Shown: positions 51,979 to 61,855 of the stretch, one piece after another | Numbering within the stretch: the first letter of the stretch is position 1 | How the letters are laid out: each line of letters begins with the position of its first letter | NCBI RefSeq assembly: GCF_014396785.1 | Contig: NZ_CP060718.1 | Location: 2,252,501-2,316,500, forward strand | DNA length: 64,000 nt | DNA from: Sphingomonas lutea | Lineage (GTDB): Bacteria; Pseudomonadota; Alphaproteobacteria; Sphingomonadales; Sphingomonadaceae | Direction: 5' to 3' | Translations under genes and position numbers: made by a program | The notes under the pieces: generated by a model | What the model was told of the DNA's origin: nothing | The model's database searches: none | Seen by the model: the letters and a program-made list of their open reading frames with translations, nothing else

Positions 51979-52640
51979 TGGGCCACGAAGCAATTCTCGC
52001 CGGCCGCCTTGAGCGCCTGGCAGGCTTCGCGCGCGGCAGCGGGCGACGCGGCGGCGGCACGCAAGCGGATCCCGCCCGAGAAAGGCACGACCAGCTTGGT
52101 CATCGACCCGACGTTGGGGAAGCGCGTCGACAGCAGGGTCCAGGCCCGCTCCGCCTGCGCGCGGTTCTGGAATGCGCCGAGCTGGATGACGCTGCCCTTG
52201 GCACCGGTCGGCGCGGGCGCTTCTTCGGCCGGCGCGGGCTTGGCGGCGGGCGGTTCGGCGGCGGGCGTGGCATCGGCTTTGGGGGGTGCGACGGCGGCGC
52301 CGGGCACCTTGCTCAGGTCGAGCTGCGCGTCGCGATCCTCGCCCGCGCTGGTTTCGAATGCCGTCTGGCTCTCGCCCGCAACGTCGAGGCCGCCGGGGTC
52401 CGCGGGCTTGACCTTATACGGTCCGGGGGCGGCGCGGATCAGCTCCGGCGCACCGCTGACTTCGGCATCCTGCTGGCCAAGCCAGAAGAAGGTGCCGGCG
52501 ACGAGCGCCGCCGCGAGCACGACGACGAGCAAGGCTGCGAGCATCTTGCGCGCCGACAGGCCGCGCGGCTCGTCCTCGTCCTCGACGGCCTGCAGCCACG
52601 GCAGCTGCCCGTCGTCATAGGCCGACCTCTGGTCGCTCAT
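51975..52640 (-). CDS. SPOR-domain inner membrane protein (first of tandem pair)
   Basis: 221 residues: a short cytoplasmic start (SDQRSAYDDGQLPWLQAVED), one membrane helix (MLAALLVVVLAAALVAGTFFW), a Pro/Ala-rich periplasmic spacer and a C-terminal SPOR domain (GSVIQLGAFQNRAQAERAWTLL to the end) that binds denuded peptidoglycan, usually at the septum. ATG 52640 overlaps the next gene's stop as ATGA. Upstream in the operon is another SPOR gene with the same QLPWL/RLPWL segment near its start, which suggests duplication. Confidence 0.9.
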   Translation of the reverse strand: MSDQRSAYDDGQLPWLQAVEDEDEPRGLSARKMLAALLVVVLAAALVAGTFFWLGQQDAEVSGAPELIRAAPGPYKVKPADPGGLDVAGESQTAFETSAGEDRDAQLDLSKVPGAAVAPPKADATPAAEPPAAKPAPAEEAPAPTGAKGSVIQLGAFQNRAQAERAWTLLSTRFPNVGSMTKLVVPFSGGIRLRAAAASPAAAREACQALKAAGENCFVAQ

Positions 52641-53440
52641 CGTTCGACTTTCGCTTTCCACGGCAGGCCGACCACTGCGCAGCTGTAGCGGATCCTGCGC
52701 ATGCGCTGGCACAGCACTTCCGAATGCGCCTGCGAGGTGGTGCCGATCTGGAAGCGATAGAAGCGCTTGCCGCGCGAGTTGCGTGTCGGGACCACGACGG
52801 CAGGCAGGCGCGCGACCGCGGGATAAGAGCGCTGCATCCGCCGCCAGCCGAGCTTCGCCTGCTGCCGCGACCCGAACGCGCCGATCTGCACCAGCCGTCC
52901 GCTGGCGCCGGCGGACTGCCGGGCGTTCCACAAGGTGAGCTGTTTGGCGCGTGCCGGCGCGGCGCGGGCCGATTGCGTTGGCGCAGGACGCGCGGGCGCG
53001 GGCGTCGCCACCGTCGCCTTCTGTTCCGAAACCGTCTCGTCCAGCCGCGCGCGAGGCGGCTCCTCGCGCCTGAGGATCGCACGCCTGCGCGGCGGGGAAG
53101 GCCTTGCGGCACGCGGCTCGGGAACCGAGACGACGGGCGCCGGCGCCGGGCGAACCTCAGGCGTCTCGACAATTTCGACCGGGGGCGGCGGTGCTGGAAG
53201 GCGCGCCTCGGGCAGCTTGACGCTGGCTTGCGGCGGCGCCGGCGCCGGCTGCACCACAGGATCGGCCTGCGGCCGGTCGACCGAGCGCGTGCCGAGCCAG
53301 TAAGACCCGCCCGCGAGGAGCAAGGCACCGGCAACCGCCCAGCCCAGAACCTCCCGCGCGCGATGGCCCGCGCGCGGCTTCGGTTCGTCATGAAGCCATG
53401 GCAGCCGGTCCATTCCGACTGCCGCCCGGCTGTCGGTCAT
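52637..53440 (-). CDS. SPOR-domain inner membrane protein (second of tandem pair)
   Basis: 267 residues with the same plan as its downstream neighbour: MTDSRAAVGMDRLPWLHDEP, one membrane helix (VLGWAVAGALLLAGGSYWLG), a long Pro/Ala/Arg spacer, then a SPOR domain (GRLVQIGAFGSRQQAKLGWRRM...RFYRFQIGTTSQAHSEVLCQRM). It sits two bases after the argS stop. Two adjacent SPOR genes between argS and nagZ is more than the single copy common in this operon; the divergence of the spacers suggests an old duplication. Confidence 0.88.
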   Translation of the reverse strand: MTDSRAAVGMDRLPWLHDEPKPRAGHRAREVLGWAVAGALLLAGGSYWLGTRSVDRPQADPVVQPAPAPPQASVKLPEARLPAPPPPVEIVETPEVRPAPAPVVSVPEPRAARPSPPRRRAILRREEPPRARLDETVSEQKATVATPAPARPAPTQSARAAPARAKQLTLWNARQSAGASGRLVQIGAFGSRQQAKLGWRRMQRSYPAVARLPAVVVPTRNSRGKRFYRFQIGTTSQAHSEVLCQRMRRIRYSCAVVGLPWKAKVER

Positions 53441-53442
53441 CC

Positions 53443-55176
53443 TCAGCGCATCTCCTCGGTCGCGGCGACCCCCATCAACCCTAGTCCGCTGCGGATGATT
53501 TGCGCGATTCCGAGCGCCAGTTCCAGCCGGGCGCGAGAAAGTTGTGGATTGTTTTCAACGAGGAAGCGACGCGCGGGATCGTCATTGCCGCGGTTCCACA
53601 GCGCGTGGAATGCCGCCGCCAGATCGTAAAGATAGAATGCGATGCGATGCGGTTCGTGCGCCAGCGCCGCACTTTCCAGCGTGCGCGGATATTGCGCCGC
53701 GAGCTTGACCAGGCCGAGCTCTTCATCGTCGAGCAGGTCGAGGTCGGCCGGCGCGCCGAGATCGACCCCGGCGTCGGCGGCCTTGCGCTTGAGCGAACTG
53801 ATCCGCGCATGCGCATACTGAACGTAGAAAACCGGATTGTCCTTCGACGCTTCGACCACCTTGGCGAAATCGAAATCGAGCGGGCTGTCGGCGCGCTTGG
53901 TCAGCATCATGAAGCGGACGACGTCCTTGCCGACTTCCTCGACCACTTCGGCAAGCGTGATGAAATCGCCTGCGCGCTTGGACATCTTGACCGGCTCGCC
54001 GTCGCGGAACAGCCGGACCATGTTGACCAGCTTGACGTCGAGGTCGACGCGCCCGTCGGTCAGTGCGTTGACGGCCGCCTGGACACGCTTGACCGTGCCG
54101 GCATGGTCGGCGCCCCAGATGTTGACCAGATGGTCGGCCTTTTCTGCCTTCTGGAGGTGGTAAGCGGCATCGCTGCCGAAATAGGTCCAGCTGCCGTCCG
54201 ACTTCTTCATCGGGCGATCCTGGTCATCGCCAAACTGGGTCGAGCGAAACAGGGTCAGTTCAACCGGTTCCCATTCGTCGTCAGGCTGCAGGCTCTTGGG
54301 CCGTTCGAGCACGCCTTCGTAAACCAACCCCTTGTCGCGCAGCACCTCCATCGCGCGATCGACCGCGCCGGTACGCTGCACCTCCGCCTCGGAAGCGAAA
54401 ATGTCGTGATGGATGCCGAGCAGCGCCAGATCGTGGCGGATAAGGTCGAGCATCGCCGCAATCGCGCGCTCGCGGAACACGGGCAGCCATTCGGCCTCGC
54501 TCACCTCGCAATAATCGTCGCCGAAGTCGGCCGCTAGGATGCAGCCGACGCCTATCAGATATTCGCCCGGATACAGGCCCGCGGGAATGTCGCCGATCGT
54601 CTCGCCCAGCGCCTCGCGGTAGCGCAGGTAAGCGGACCGGGCGAGCGTATCGACCTGCGCCCCGGCATCGTTGACATAATATTCCTTGGTGACGCGGAAA
54701 CCTGCCGCTTCGAGCACCCGTGCGAGGCTGTCGCCGACCACTGCGCCGCGGCAGTGGCCCATGTGCAGCGGCCCGGTCGGATTGGCCGAGACATATTCGA
54801 CATTGACCCGCTCGTTGGCGCCGATCGTCGACGTGCCGTAGCCGTCGCCTTGCGCGACGATCGTGCGCAGCTCGTCGCGCCAGGATTCGGGGTCGAGCCG
54901 GAGGTTCATGAAGCCGGGACCCGCGATTTCGACCGAGCGCACCGGCGGCAGCGCTTCGAGCCGCGGCTTGATCAGCTCGGCAAGCGCGCGCGGATTGGTC
55001 TTGGCCGCCTTCGACAGGACCATCGCGACATTGGTCGCAAGGTCGCCGCGCGTGGGATCGCGCGGTGCCTCGACCGCAATGCCGCCACGCGAAACACCCG
55101 CCGGCAGCGCGCCTTCAGCAACAAGATCGTCAAGCACTCCGTCGAGGAGCGCGGCATAGCGAGCGTACAGGGACAT
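53443..55176 (-). CDS. argS: Arginyl-tRNA synthetase
   Basis: 577 residues, normal length. Class I signatures are present: the HIGH-type motif in PLHMGHCRGAVVGD and the KMSKS-type motif in VKMSKRAGDFITL, plus the N-terminal Add-1 domain and the C-terminal anticodon-binding helices (YAHARISSLKRK onward). It charges tRNA-Arg. It heads the run argS-SPOR-SPOR-nagZ-scpA-scpB-tatA-tatB-tatC, all on one strand with overlaps or gaps of at most 23 bases. The gene that usually precedes it, dgt, is separated here by the GDSL/RTX gene. Confidence 0.98.
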   Translation of the reverse strand: MSLYARYAALLDGVLDDLVAEGALPAGVSRGGIAVEAPRDPTRGDLATNVAMVLSKAAKTNPRALAELIKPRLEALPPVRSVEIAGPGFMNLRLDPESWRDELRTIVAQGDGYGTSTIGANERVNVEYVSANPTGPLHMGHCRGAVVGDSLARVLEAAGFRVTKEYYVNDAGAQVDTLARSAYLRYREALGETIGDIPAGLYPGEYLIGVGCILAADFGDDYCEVSEAEWLPVFRERAIAAMLDLIRHDLALLGIHHDIFASEAEVQRTGAVDRAMEVLRDKGLVYEGVLERPKSLQPDDEWEPVELTLFRSTQFGDDQDRPMKKSDGSWTYFGSDAAYHLQKAEKADHLVNIWGADHAGTVKRVQAAVNALTDGRVDLDVKLVNMVRLFRDGEPVKMSKRAGDFITLAEVVEEVGKDVVRFMMLTKRADSPLDFDFAKVVEASKDNPVFYVQYAHARISSLKRKAADAGVDLGAPADLDLLDDEELGLVKLAAQYPRTLESAALAHEPHRIAFYLYDLAAAFHALWNRGNDDPARRFLVENNPQLSRARLELALGIAQIIRSGLGLMGVAATEEMR

Positions 55177-55229
55177 AGCGCGCCTCTAGCGCGTGGCTCA
55201 CCGCGCGTCACCCGTGCGTGCGCTGGCGA

Positions 55230-57857
55230 TCAGGCCAGTGCGGTCGCGTCGTAATGCTCGCCCAGCATACCCAGCCCGAAGCCGGCATGCATCGGCACGA
55301 TTGCGGAAGCGGTGGCCCACGCTTCGGCAACCGCCGCCGGAATCGTCGGCACGGCACCGTCGGCGCGCGCGGGCAGAGCGTCGAGCAGCGCCTCCACGGT
55401 GCCCGGGCCGGGACCGTTCGACAGCGCATCGAGGAGCACCCGCCCGACCTCGGCGATGTTCTGCACCATCCGCCCCTCCATGCCCGCGTCCGCGAAAATC
55501 CCGGCGGGGATGGCAATCGACGGCGCAAGTTGCATCGCTGCGGCGGGCGCGGCCGCCGACAACGCTGTCCCAGCGTCGAGCGGCTCTGCGGAACGGCCGG
55601 CGTCCGATACCTGCGGCCGGCTCACGGCACTCGTCAACGCTGCGCCGGCTGAGAGGGGCAGCGTTTGTGTGGAACTTGCCAGCGGCGGCATCTGGGCATC
55701 GCTCGCCGAAGCCAGCGTCGTGTCGGCGATCATGACGGTTGTCGCGCTTGTTGCGCTCCTCGCTAATGTGACGGCGTCGGTGTCGGCGGCTTCTGGACCA
55801 GCGGGGAAGCCCGGACCGGAAAGGCCGCTGCCGGCGATCATGCCAGCGAGGGCGAACGTGCCGGCGGGGGAGGTTTCGGTAACCCGGCCAAGCGACGCAG
55901 TGCTCGTCGTGCCGCCCGACAAATAGCGAATCGCGACTGACCCCGTGCCGTTGATCGTCGCCACCGTGGCCCAGCCATTGCCGCCGCCATCGGCATCAAC
56001 CTGGATCTTGCCTGTCGTCGTGACCCGGACGAAGCCGCCCGCGGCGACGTTGGTCCCCGCGCCGACCTTTACCAGCGCGCTGAGGTCGACCACGTCCCCG
56101 TTGACATAATCGAGGATTCGATCGACGCCGTCGCCTCCGAGCACGAAGCGGTCGTTGCCGCCGCCTCCGCGATAATCGTCGGCGCCGCCCTTGCCATCGA
56201 GTACGTTGGCGCCATTGTTCCCAATCAGCTGCTGCGCGAAATCGTTGCCGGTCAGGTTGATCGCGCCTTTGCCTTTGGCGTTGCCGGTCTGGAGGACCTC
56301 GATCGCGCTTCCGGCGGCAAGGGCGTAGCTGACGCTGGCGCTGACCGTATCGATGCCCGCCCAGCCGGCGCCTTCGATCACCAAGGCGGACGCGTTGTTG
56401 ACGGCGTAAAGGTTGCCGCTGCTCACTGCCGCGCCATCGACCCGTACGGTCAGCGCATAGCTTCCGGTCAACCCGCCGACCGCCGCCGCCTGCAACGTAT
56501 AAGTTCCGGCAGCGGTGACGTTGAACGTCAAGGTCGCGTCGAATCCGGCGCCGCTATCATCGTCAGCGGCGACCGAAGCGCCACTCGACGACAGCAGGTT
56601 GAGCCGCGGGTCGCCCAGGATCGGCCCCGTGGGAAGCGCGCTCAACCCAAGCTGCGCCAACAAATAAGGCGTCAGGCTGCTGACGCCGAGCATCTGGAAC
56701 GTGTAGCTGCTGCCCGCCGCGGTCGCGATGACCAGGCCGTCGATTTCGCCCGCCGACGCGATCGTCGCGACGCTGCGGTAATCGACGTCGGCGGCCAGCA
56801 AGGGCATCGTTTCGACCCACGGCGCGCCGTTAAGCTGCGCATGCATGAATGAGCCCAGCAAGGCATTGGCCTGCGCGTTCGGGTGCAGGCCATCGAAGAA
56901 CAAGAGGTTATCGTAGAGGAGCAGATTCTCACGCAGCTGCTCGCCCGGCGTCTCGCCCAGCTCGTCGGGCCGGATGCCGTTGAGCAAGGCGATCGTGTTA
57001 AGGTTGGCCGTGAGTGCGCCGGTGACCGCCTGCCCCGTCGTTTCGTCGACATAATCCATCAACGGCACGTAGCTGACGGTTGCGCCAAGCGCCTCGAGCC
57101 CCGGGATCACCTCGGTACGGATGAGGTGGTCGAGGTAGCGCGAATAATCGGTCGCCGCGGCGCTGCGAGTCGCTTCGCCCGCCTCAATGACCCCGTCGTT
57201 ATTGAGGTCGGTATCGGGTCCGAACACATTGTCCTTGTTAAGGTCGTAGCGCTCGACCAGCCCGACATCGGCCATGCCGGTGATGAGGATGTGCTTCACC
57301 CCATCCATCGTCACCAGCTGGCTCAGCTCGTGCAGGAGGATGTCGGCGCGCGATTCGATCCGCGCATACGCGGCGGTCTTGGAAAAGATCGTGCCGGTGG
57401 TGGGCACGATGCTGCGGATGTCGTTGCCGCCGACGGTGACCATGTGCAGTGCATTGACGTCGGCGTCGCCGTCGACCGCATCGCGGAAAGCGTCGGTCTG
57501 CGTGTCGAGGTCGGACACGACTTCGCTGCCCTGTTTGATCTGCGCGCCGCCGTAAGCGAAGTTCAGGTTGTTGCCCGACGGGTCGCCTGCCCAGGGCGCG
57601 ATTGGGATGTCGAGCCAAGGATCTTCATAGCCGTAAGGGAAGACCGGCGCGGTGACCGTGCCAATCTCCTTGTTCGCGAGCAAATCGGCAAAGGTGTAGC
57701 CATTGCTGAAGCGCCCTTGGAAATAGCCCCGGCTTGCGGATGGCGCGCCGTCCGGGAGATCGCTGAAGGTCAGGTCGCCATAGAATTCGGCGAGCTTAAG
57801 GGCGTTGCCCGCATCGACCAGGCTGTCCCCGAAAACGAACACGCCACTATACGCCAT
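55230..57857 (-). CDS. GDSL esterase with PPC and RTX-repeat domains, probable type I secretion substrate
   Basis: About 875 residues from ATG 57857, preceded by GGGGAGG. Residues about 1-340 are a GDSL/SGNH hydrolase: VFVFGDSLVDAGNA with nucleophile serine, GNNLNFAYGGAQ, VTVGGNDI and DGLHPNAQ with the Asp-x-x-His dyad. About 430-510 is a PPC-like beta domain (TYTLQAAAVGG). Then come calcium-binding RTX nonapeptides (IGNNGANVLDGKGGADDYRGGG plus GNDRFVLG) and a repetitive Ala/Ser/Thr tail. There is no Sec signal, so type I secretion through a C-terminal signal is likely, yet no exporter genes are adjacent. It interrupts the dgt-argS pair common in relatives, so it may be an acquired islet. (Repeat motif at roughly residues 570-590.). 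Confidence 0.83.
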   Translation of the reverse strand: MAYSGVFVFGDSLVDAGNALKLAEFYGDLTFSDLPDGAPSASRGYFQGRFSNGYTFADLLANKEIGTVTAPVFPYGYEDPWLDIPIAPWAGDPSGNNLNFAYGGAQIKQGSEVVSDLDTQTDAFRDAVDGDADVNALHMVTVGGNDIRSIVPTTGTIFSKTAAYARIESRADILLHELSQLVTMDGVKHILITGMADVGLVERYDLNKDNVFGPDTDLNNDGVIEAGEATRSAAATDYSRYLDHLIRTEVIPGLEALGATVSYVPLMDYVDETTGQAVTGALTANLNTIALLNGIRPDELGETPGEQLRENLLLYDNLLFFDGLHPNAQANALLGSFMHAQLNGAPWVETMPLLAADVDYRSVATIASAGEIDGLVIATAAGSSYTFQMLGVSSLTPYLLAQLGLSALPTGPILGDPRLNLLSSSGASVAADDDSGAGFDATLTFNVTAAGTYTLQAAAVGGLTGSYALTVRVDGAAVSSGNLYAVNNASALVIEGAGWAGIDTVSASVSYALAAGSAIEVLQTGNAKGKGAINLTGNDFAQQLIGNNGANVLDGKGGADDYRGGGGNDRFVLGGDGVDRILDYVNGDVVDLSALVKVGAGTNVAAGGFVRVTTTGKIQVDADGGGNGWATVATINGTGSVAIRYLSGGTTSTASLGRVTETSPAGTFALAGMIAGSGLSGPGFPAGPEAADTDAVTLARSATSATTVMIADTTLASASDAQMPPLASSTQTLPLSAGAALTSAVSRPQVSDAGRSAEPLDAGTALSAAAPAAAMQLAPSIAIPAGIFADAGMEGRMVQNIAEVGRVLLDALSNGPGPGTVEALLDALPARADGAVPTIPAAVAEAWATASAIVPMHAGFGLGMLGEHYDATALA

Positions 57858-57970
57858 CACGCCCTCCCCGCCGGAGAAAACGACTCGCATGGCTGCCCCC
57901 CGGCTGTCCGAGGCTCCTCCACAATCGATTGAAAAACAATAGCTTGTTTGGTTAATGCAAACGCGCGCCG

Positions 57971-59170
57971 TCAGAAGCGGTCGGCAGGAAGGCGGACCGG
58001 GCCCACGAGTTCCTCATGCCGGGCGATGGCAAAGCGATCTGTCATGCCGGCGATGAAGTCGCCGATCGTGCGCAGCTGGCCAACTCGGTCGCCAGCGCGC
58101 TGCCAGCTTGTCGGCAATAGCGACGGGTCCGCCCGATAGGCGGCGGCGAGATTGGCAATGACCCGCTCGGCTTCGACCCGCACGTCATCGAGCGCGGGCG
58201 AACCGTAGAGACGCTGGTAAAGAAAGCGTTTGAGCTCCGCCTCCTCGGCCGCGAGCGGTTCGGAAAAGCCCGCGAGGCTGCGTCCCGCGGCGCGGACATC
58301 GTCGATGGTCTCGACGCGGGCATCGGCCACGCGCTGGGCAGTTTCCGCGAGGACGTCGCCGACCATCGTGCCGATGAGGTCGCGAACCAAAGCGCGTTGC
58401 TTGCGGTCGACCGCGATTCCAGGGTGCCGCCGCTCGATCGCGCGCCAGTGCCGCGCGACGATCGGCACTTCGACCAGTTCGTCGAGCGCGAGGATGCCGG
58501 AGCGCAGGCCGTCGTCGATGTCGTGGTTGTCGTAGGCGATGTCATCGGAAATGGCGGCGACCTGCGCTTCGAGGCTGGGCCAGCTGCCGAGCATCAGGTC
58601 GAACGCAGTATCGGCTTCCGCCATCGCCCAGGTTGGATTGCGCACCGGGCCGTTGTGCTTGGCCAGGCCTTCGAGCGCTTCCCAGCTGAGGTTGAGCCCG
58701 TCGATGTCGGGATAAGGCGTTTCCAGCCGGGTGACGATGCGGATGGTGTGAGCGTTGTGGTCGAAGCCCCCGGCGTCGGCGAGCGCGGCGTCGAGCGCAT
58801 CTTCGCCCCCATGGCCGAACGGCGGGTGGCCAAGGTCATGGGCGAGGCACAAAGCCTCGGTCAGGTCCTCGTTAAGGCCGAGCGCGCGGGCAATCGTCCG
58901 GCCGATCTGCGCGACTTCGATGCTGTGCGTCAGGCGGACCCGGAAATGGTCGCCGTCGGGGGCAATGAACACCTGCGTCTTGTGGCGCAAACGGCGGAAG
59001 GCGACCGAATGGATGATCCGGTCACGGTCGCGCTGGAAGATGTCGCGCGGTCCGCGCGGGGCGTCGTCATGTTCGGGGTGAAGGCGGCCGCGCGAATGCG
59101 CGGGGCGCGCGGCGAGGCGCGCGGTCAGCTGCCCAGCGGGACGATCGTGTCGGTTTCCGAATTGGTCCAC
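57971..59170 (-). CDS. dgt: dGTP triphosphohydrolase-like protein
   Basis: 399 residues from GTG 59170. HD-domain metal phosphohydrolase of the dGTPase type: RDRIIHSVAFRRLRHKTQVF, VRLTHSIEVAQIGRTIA, then the HD pair in LAHDLGHPPFGHGGEDAL and a later ISDDIAYDNHD. It hydrolyses dNTPs to nucleosides and triphosphate and shapes nucleotide pools; in this subfamily the substrate range is wider than dGTP. The start is uncertain, since GTG 59170 lies inside the preceding TPR/SPOR gene (46-base overlap) and later starts are possible. Confidence 0.9.
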   Translation of the reverse strand: MDQFGNRHDRPAGQLTARLAARPAHSRGRLHPEHDDAPRGPRDIFQRDRDRIIHSVAFRRLRHKTQVFIAPDGDHFRVRLTHSIEVAQIGRTIARALGLNEDLTEALCLAHDLGHPPFGHGGEDALDAALADAGGFDHNAHTIRIVTRLETPYPDIDGLNLSWEALEGLAKHNGPVRNPTWAMAEADTAFDLMLGSWPSLEAQVAAISDDIAYDNHDIDDGLRSGILALDELVEVPIVARHWRAIERRHPGIAVDRKQRALVRDLIGTMVGDVLAETAQRVADARVETIDDVRAAGRSLAGFSEPLAAEEAELKRFLYQRLYGSPALDDVRVEAERVIANLAAAYRADPSLLPTSWQRAGDRVGQLRTIGDFIAGMTDRFAIARHEELVGPVRLPADRF

Positions 59171-60402
59171 CGGAAGGCGTTAACCGACTCGAGGCCTTCC
59201 GCGAAGGTCTCGGCATCGGCGCTGCTCTTGAACGGCCCGATCAGCAGGCGTGCGCGCTCGGGGCCCTTGGCAACATACGGCTTGATGCCGTCGAACATCT
59301 CGGCATTGCGCGACTTGATGCGCTGGAACTGGTCGGGCAGCGCATCGGGATTGGGACCGCTGGCCAGCTGAAGCCAGATTTTCTTTGGCTTTGCGGCGGC
59401 CTTTGGCGCCTGCGGCACTTGGCGCTGCGGAACGGTCGCCGAGGCCATTTGCGTCGCCGCGGGCGCAGACCAGCTTGGCGTCGGCCGAGCCGCGGGCGGC
59501 GGTGCGCGCAGTGTCTGCTCGATGCTCGCCATGCGATCACCGTCACTGACCGACGGCGGGGCGGAATAGGACGGGGACGGTGCGGCCGATGCGTAAGCCG
59601 TGCCGCCTGAATCCGGGAAGATGCCGAGGTTGACCGCGGCCGCCTTCTGCCCGGGCGCAAGCGCCGGAAGCCGTTGCAGGAACGGCGCGACCGAGGACCA
59701 GCTGCCGGGCATGGCGGCATCGATCGCCACCATTGCGCCCTTGCTGTCGCCCGACAGCGCAAGGACGAAAGCGCGAATGCGGCCGATCGCGGCATCGCCG
59801 CGTGCCGAAAGCGGCGCGAGGATCTGCAAGGCTTCAGCCTTGTTGCCGCTGATTGCGAGGCTCAGCGCCAGGCGGCGGCGCGCTTCGTCGGCGTCCGTGC
59901 CGCCCAACGCGGCCCGATATTCCGCCTGCGCCTGTGCCTGTTGGCCCATCAGGTCGTACGCCAATCCGCGGTCCGCACCGAAGGTCGCGAGCGGCGCGCC
60001 AAGCTGCTGGGCGCGGGCGAAATAGGGAAGCGCGGACGCAGGATCGCCCTGCGCGACGGCGACGGCACCCATCCCGGCCTGCGGCAGCGGACTGTTGGGG
60101 TTCACTTCGTCGGCGCGAGCGAAAAAGCCCGCCGCAGCATCATTGTCGCCGAGCACCAGCGCGGCGCGTCCCGCACCGATCAATGCACCGAAATCGCGCG
60201 GGTTCGAACCAAGCGTCCGCATGTAGCGCCCAAGCGCATCAGCAGGCGATTCGGCGTAAGGCGAATAAGCGGACTGGGCGTGGGCGGGCGCCGCCGCCGA
60301 AAGCGCAACGGCAACGGCGACGCTCATCACGACGGAGCCCGCGAATTTTGGCAATTTTCCCCGCATCGTCCCCCGATGCGACACAGAATCTTGCGCGAAC
60401 AT
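59125..60402 (-). CDS. Periplasmic TPR and SPOR-domain protein
   Basis: 425 residues. A signal peptide (MSVAVAVALSAAAPAHA within the first 45 residues) is followed by TPR repeats (DFGALIGAGRAALVLGDNDAAAGFFARADEVNP and the next), a Pro/Ala linker, and a C-terminal SPOR domain (KIWLQLASGPNPDALPDQFQRIK...ARLLIGPFKSSADAETFAEGL). It lies between ftsZ and dgt; as SPOR domains find septal glycan, a cell-division role is reasonable. The start may be 60402 or 60366 (MRGKLPKF); neither has an ideal ribosome site. It is the third SPOR protein in 8 kb. Confidence 0.85.
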   Translation of the reverse strand: MFAQDSVSHRGTMRGKLPKFAGSVVMSVAVAVALSAAAPAHAQSAYSPYAESPADALGRYMRTLGSNPRDFGALIGAGRAALVLGDNDAAAGFFARADEVNPNSPLPQAGMGAVAVAQGDPASALPYFARAQQLGAPLATFGADRGLAYDLMGQQAQAQAEYRAALGGTDADEARRRLALSLAISGNKAEALQILAPLSARGDAAIGRIRAFVLALSGDSKGAMVAIDAAMPGSWSSVAPFLQRLPALAPGQKAAAVNLGIFPDSGGTAYASAAPSPSYSAPPSVSDGDRMASIEQTLRAPPPAARPTPSWSAPAATQMASATVPQRQVPQAPKAAAKPKKIWLQLASGPNPDALPDQFQRIKSRNAEMFDGIKPYVAKGPERARLLIGPFKSSADAETFAEGLESVNAFRWTNSETDTIVPLGS

Positions 60403-60455
60403 TTCTGCCTAGACCCTTTACGGCGAGCCGTGCCGGCAGAGGGATGGAAAGCGCC

Positions 60456-61808
60456 TTACTGGTTATTCTGCCGGTTGAGGAAGCGCGGGATATCGATCGG
60501 TTCGCGGCTGAACCCGGGTTCGCCTTCCTCAATCTGCGCCTTGGGGGCACCGCGCGCAATGTTCGACATCCGCTCGAACAACGTGCCGCCGCCGCCGGCC
60601 GCAGTCGGCTGATCAGTGGCGTCGTCGTCGTCGGGCGGCGCTATCGGCGGAGCGCCGACCGGCGTCGTCAGGATGTCGTCGTCGCCGAGCAGAAGCTCGT
60701 CGCCCTCCTCCTGCGCAGTCGTGTCGATGTCGTCTTCCTCGATGGGCTCGGGCGCAGTCGCGACCGGCTGCGCCGGCGCGGCGGTGCCCACGGCGCGCGC
60801 CGGGAAGGTGAACACCTTGCCCGGGGCGGGCTGCGCGCCAACTTCGGCCTCGATGCCCGTGGCAACGACCGACACGCGGATCTTGCCGCCCAAATCGTTG
60901 TTGAACGCCGAACCCCAGATGATGTTGGCGTCGGGATCGACCAGTTCCTTGATGTGGCTGGCGGCCTCGTCGACCTCCATCAGGCGCATGTCCTCGCCGC
61001 CGGTGATCGAGATGATGACGCCCTTGGCGCCCTTCATGCTGACGCCGTCGAGCAGCGGATTGGAAATGGCCTTTTCGGCAGCTTCGATGGCGCGGTTGTC
61101 GCCATCGGCCTCGCCGGTGCCCATCATCGCCTTGCCCATCTCGCTCATCACCGAACGGACGTCGGCGAAGTCGAGGTTGATGAGGCCTGGCATGACCATC
61201 AGGTCGGTAATCCCGCGCACGCCCTGCTGCAGGACCTCGTCCGCCATTTCGAACGCTTCCTTGAAGGTCGTTTCCGAATTGGCGAGGCGGAACAGGTTCT
61301 GGTTGGGAATGACGATCAACGTGTCGACATGCTGCTGCAGTTCGGAAATGCCCGAATCCGCCGAGCGGCCGCGGCGCGAGCCTTCGAACGCGAACGGCTT
61401 GGTCACCACGCCGACGGTCAGGATGCCCTTGTCACGCGCCGCCTTGGCGATGACTGGCGCAGCGCCGGTGCCGGTGCCGCCGCCCATGCCGGCGGCGATG
61501 AAGCACATGTGCGCGCCTTCGAGCGCAGCAGTGATCTCTTCGATGCTTTCTTCAGCAGCGGCGCGGCCGATTTCGGGCCGCGATCCAGCGCCAAGACCCT
61601 GGGTGATGCGCAGGCCGAGCTGAATGCGGCGATCGGCGAGCGAGGAATTGAGCGCCTGCGCGTCGGTGTTGGCGACCACGAAATCGACGCCCTGGACGTC
61701 GGCGCGCATCATGTTGGCGATGGCGTTGCCACCCGCCCCGCCGACGCCGATCACGCTGATCCGCGGGCGAAGCTCGTCGACCTCGGGCCGGATGAAATCG
61801 ATGCTCAT
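60456..61808 (-). CDS. ftsZ: Cell division GTPase FtsZ
   Basis: 450 residues. Tubulin-like GTPase with [13 protein letters not shown], the signature [13 protein letters not shown], the T7 loop [15 protein letters not shown], a Pro/Asp-rich linker and the conserved C-terminal peptide [12 protein letters not shown] that binds FtsA-type partners. It is a full-length protein that forms the Z ring. ftsQ and ftsA, which normally precede ftsZ in the dcw cluster, are not upstream here: the next gene is a 69-residue hypothetical. Either ftsZ has moved or this is a second copy. Four GANTC sites lie in its upstream region. Confidence 0.96.
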   Translation of the reverse strand: MSIDFIRPEVDELRPRISVIGVGGAGGNAIANMMRADVQGVDFVVANTDAQALNSSLADRRIQLGLRITQGLGAGSRPEIGRAAAEESIEEITAALEGAHMCFIAAGMGGGTGTGAAPVIAKAARDKGILTVGVVTKPFAFEGSRRGRSADSGISELQQHVDTLIVIPNQNLFRLANSETTFKEAFEMADEVLQQGVRGITDLMVMPGLINLDFADVRSVMSEMGKAMMGTGEADGDNRAIEAAEKAISNPLLDGVSMKGAKGVIISITGGEDMRLMEVDEAASHIKELVDPDANIIWGSAFNNDLGGKIRVSVVATGIEAEVGAQPAPGKVFTFPARAVGTAAPAQPVATAPEPIEEDDIDTTAQEEGDELLLGDDDILTTPVGAPPIAPPDDDDATDQPTAAGGGGTLFERMSNIARGAPKAQIEEGEPGFSREPIDIPRFLNRQNNQ

Positions 61809-61855
61809 GGACTTTAATCCCCCTCAAGCCTGGCAACGCATTGAGCCGTCTTGAT

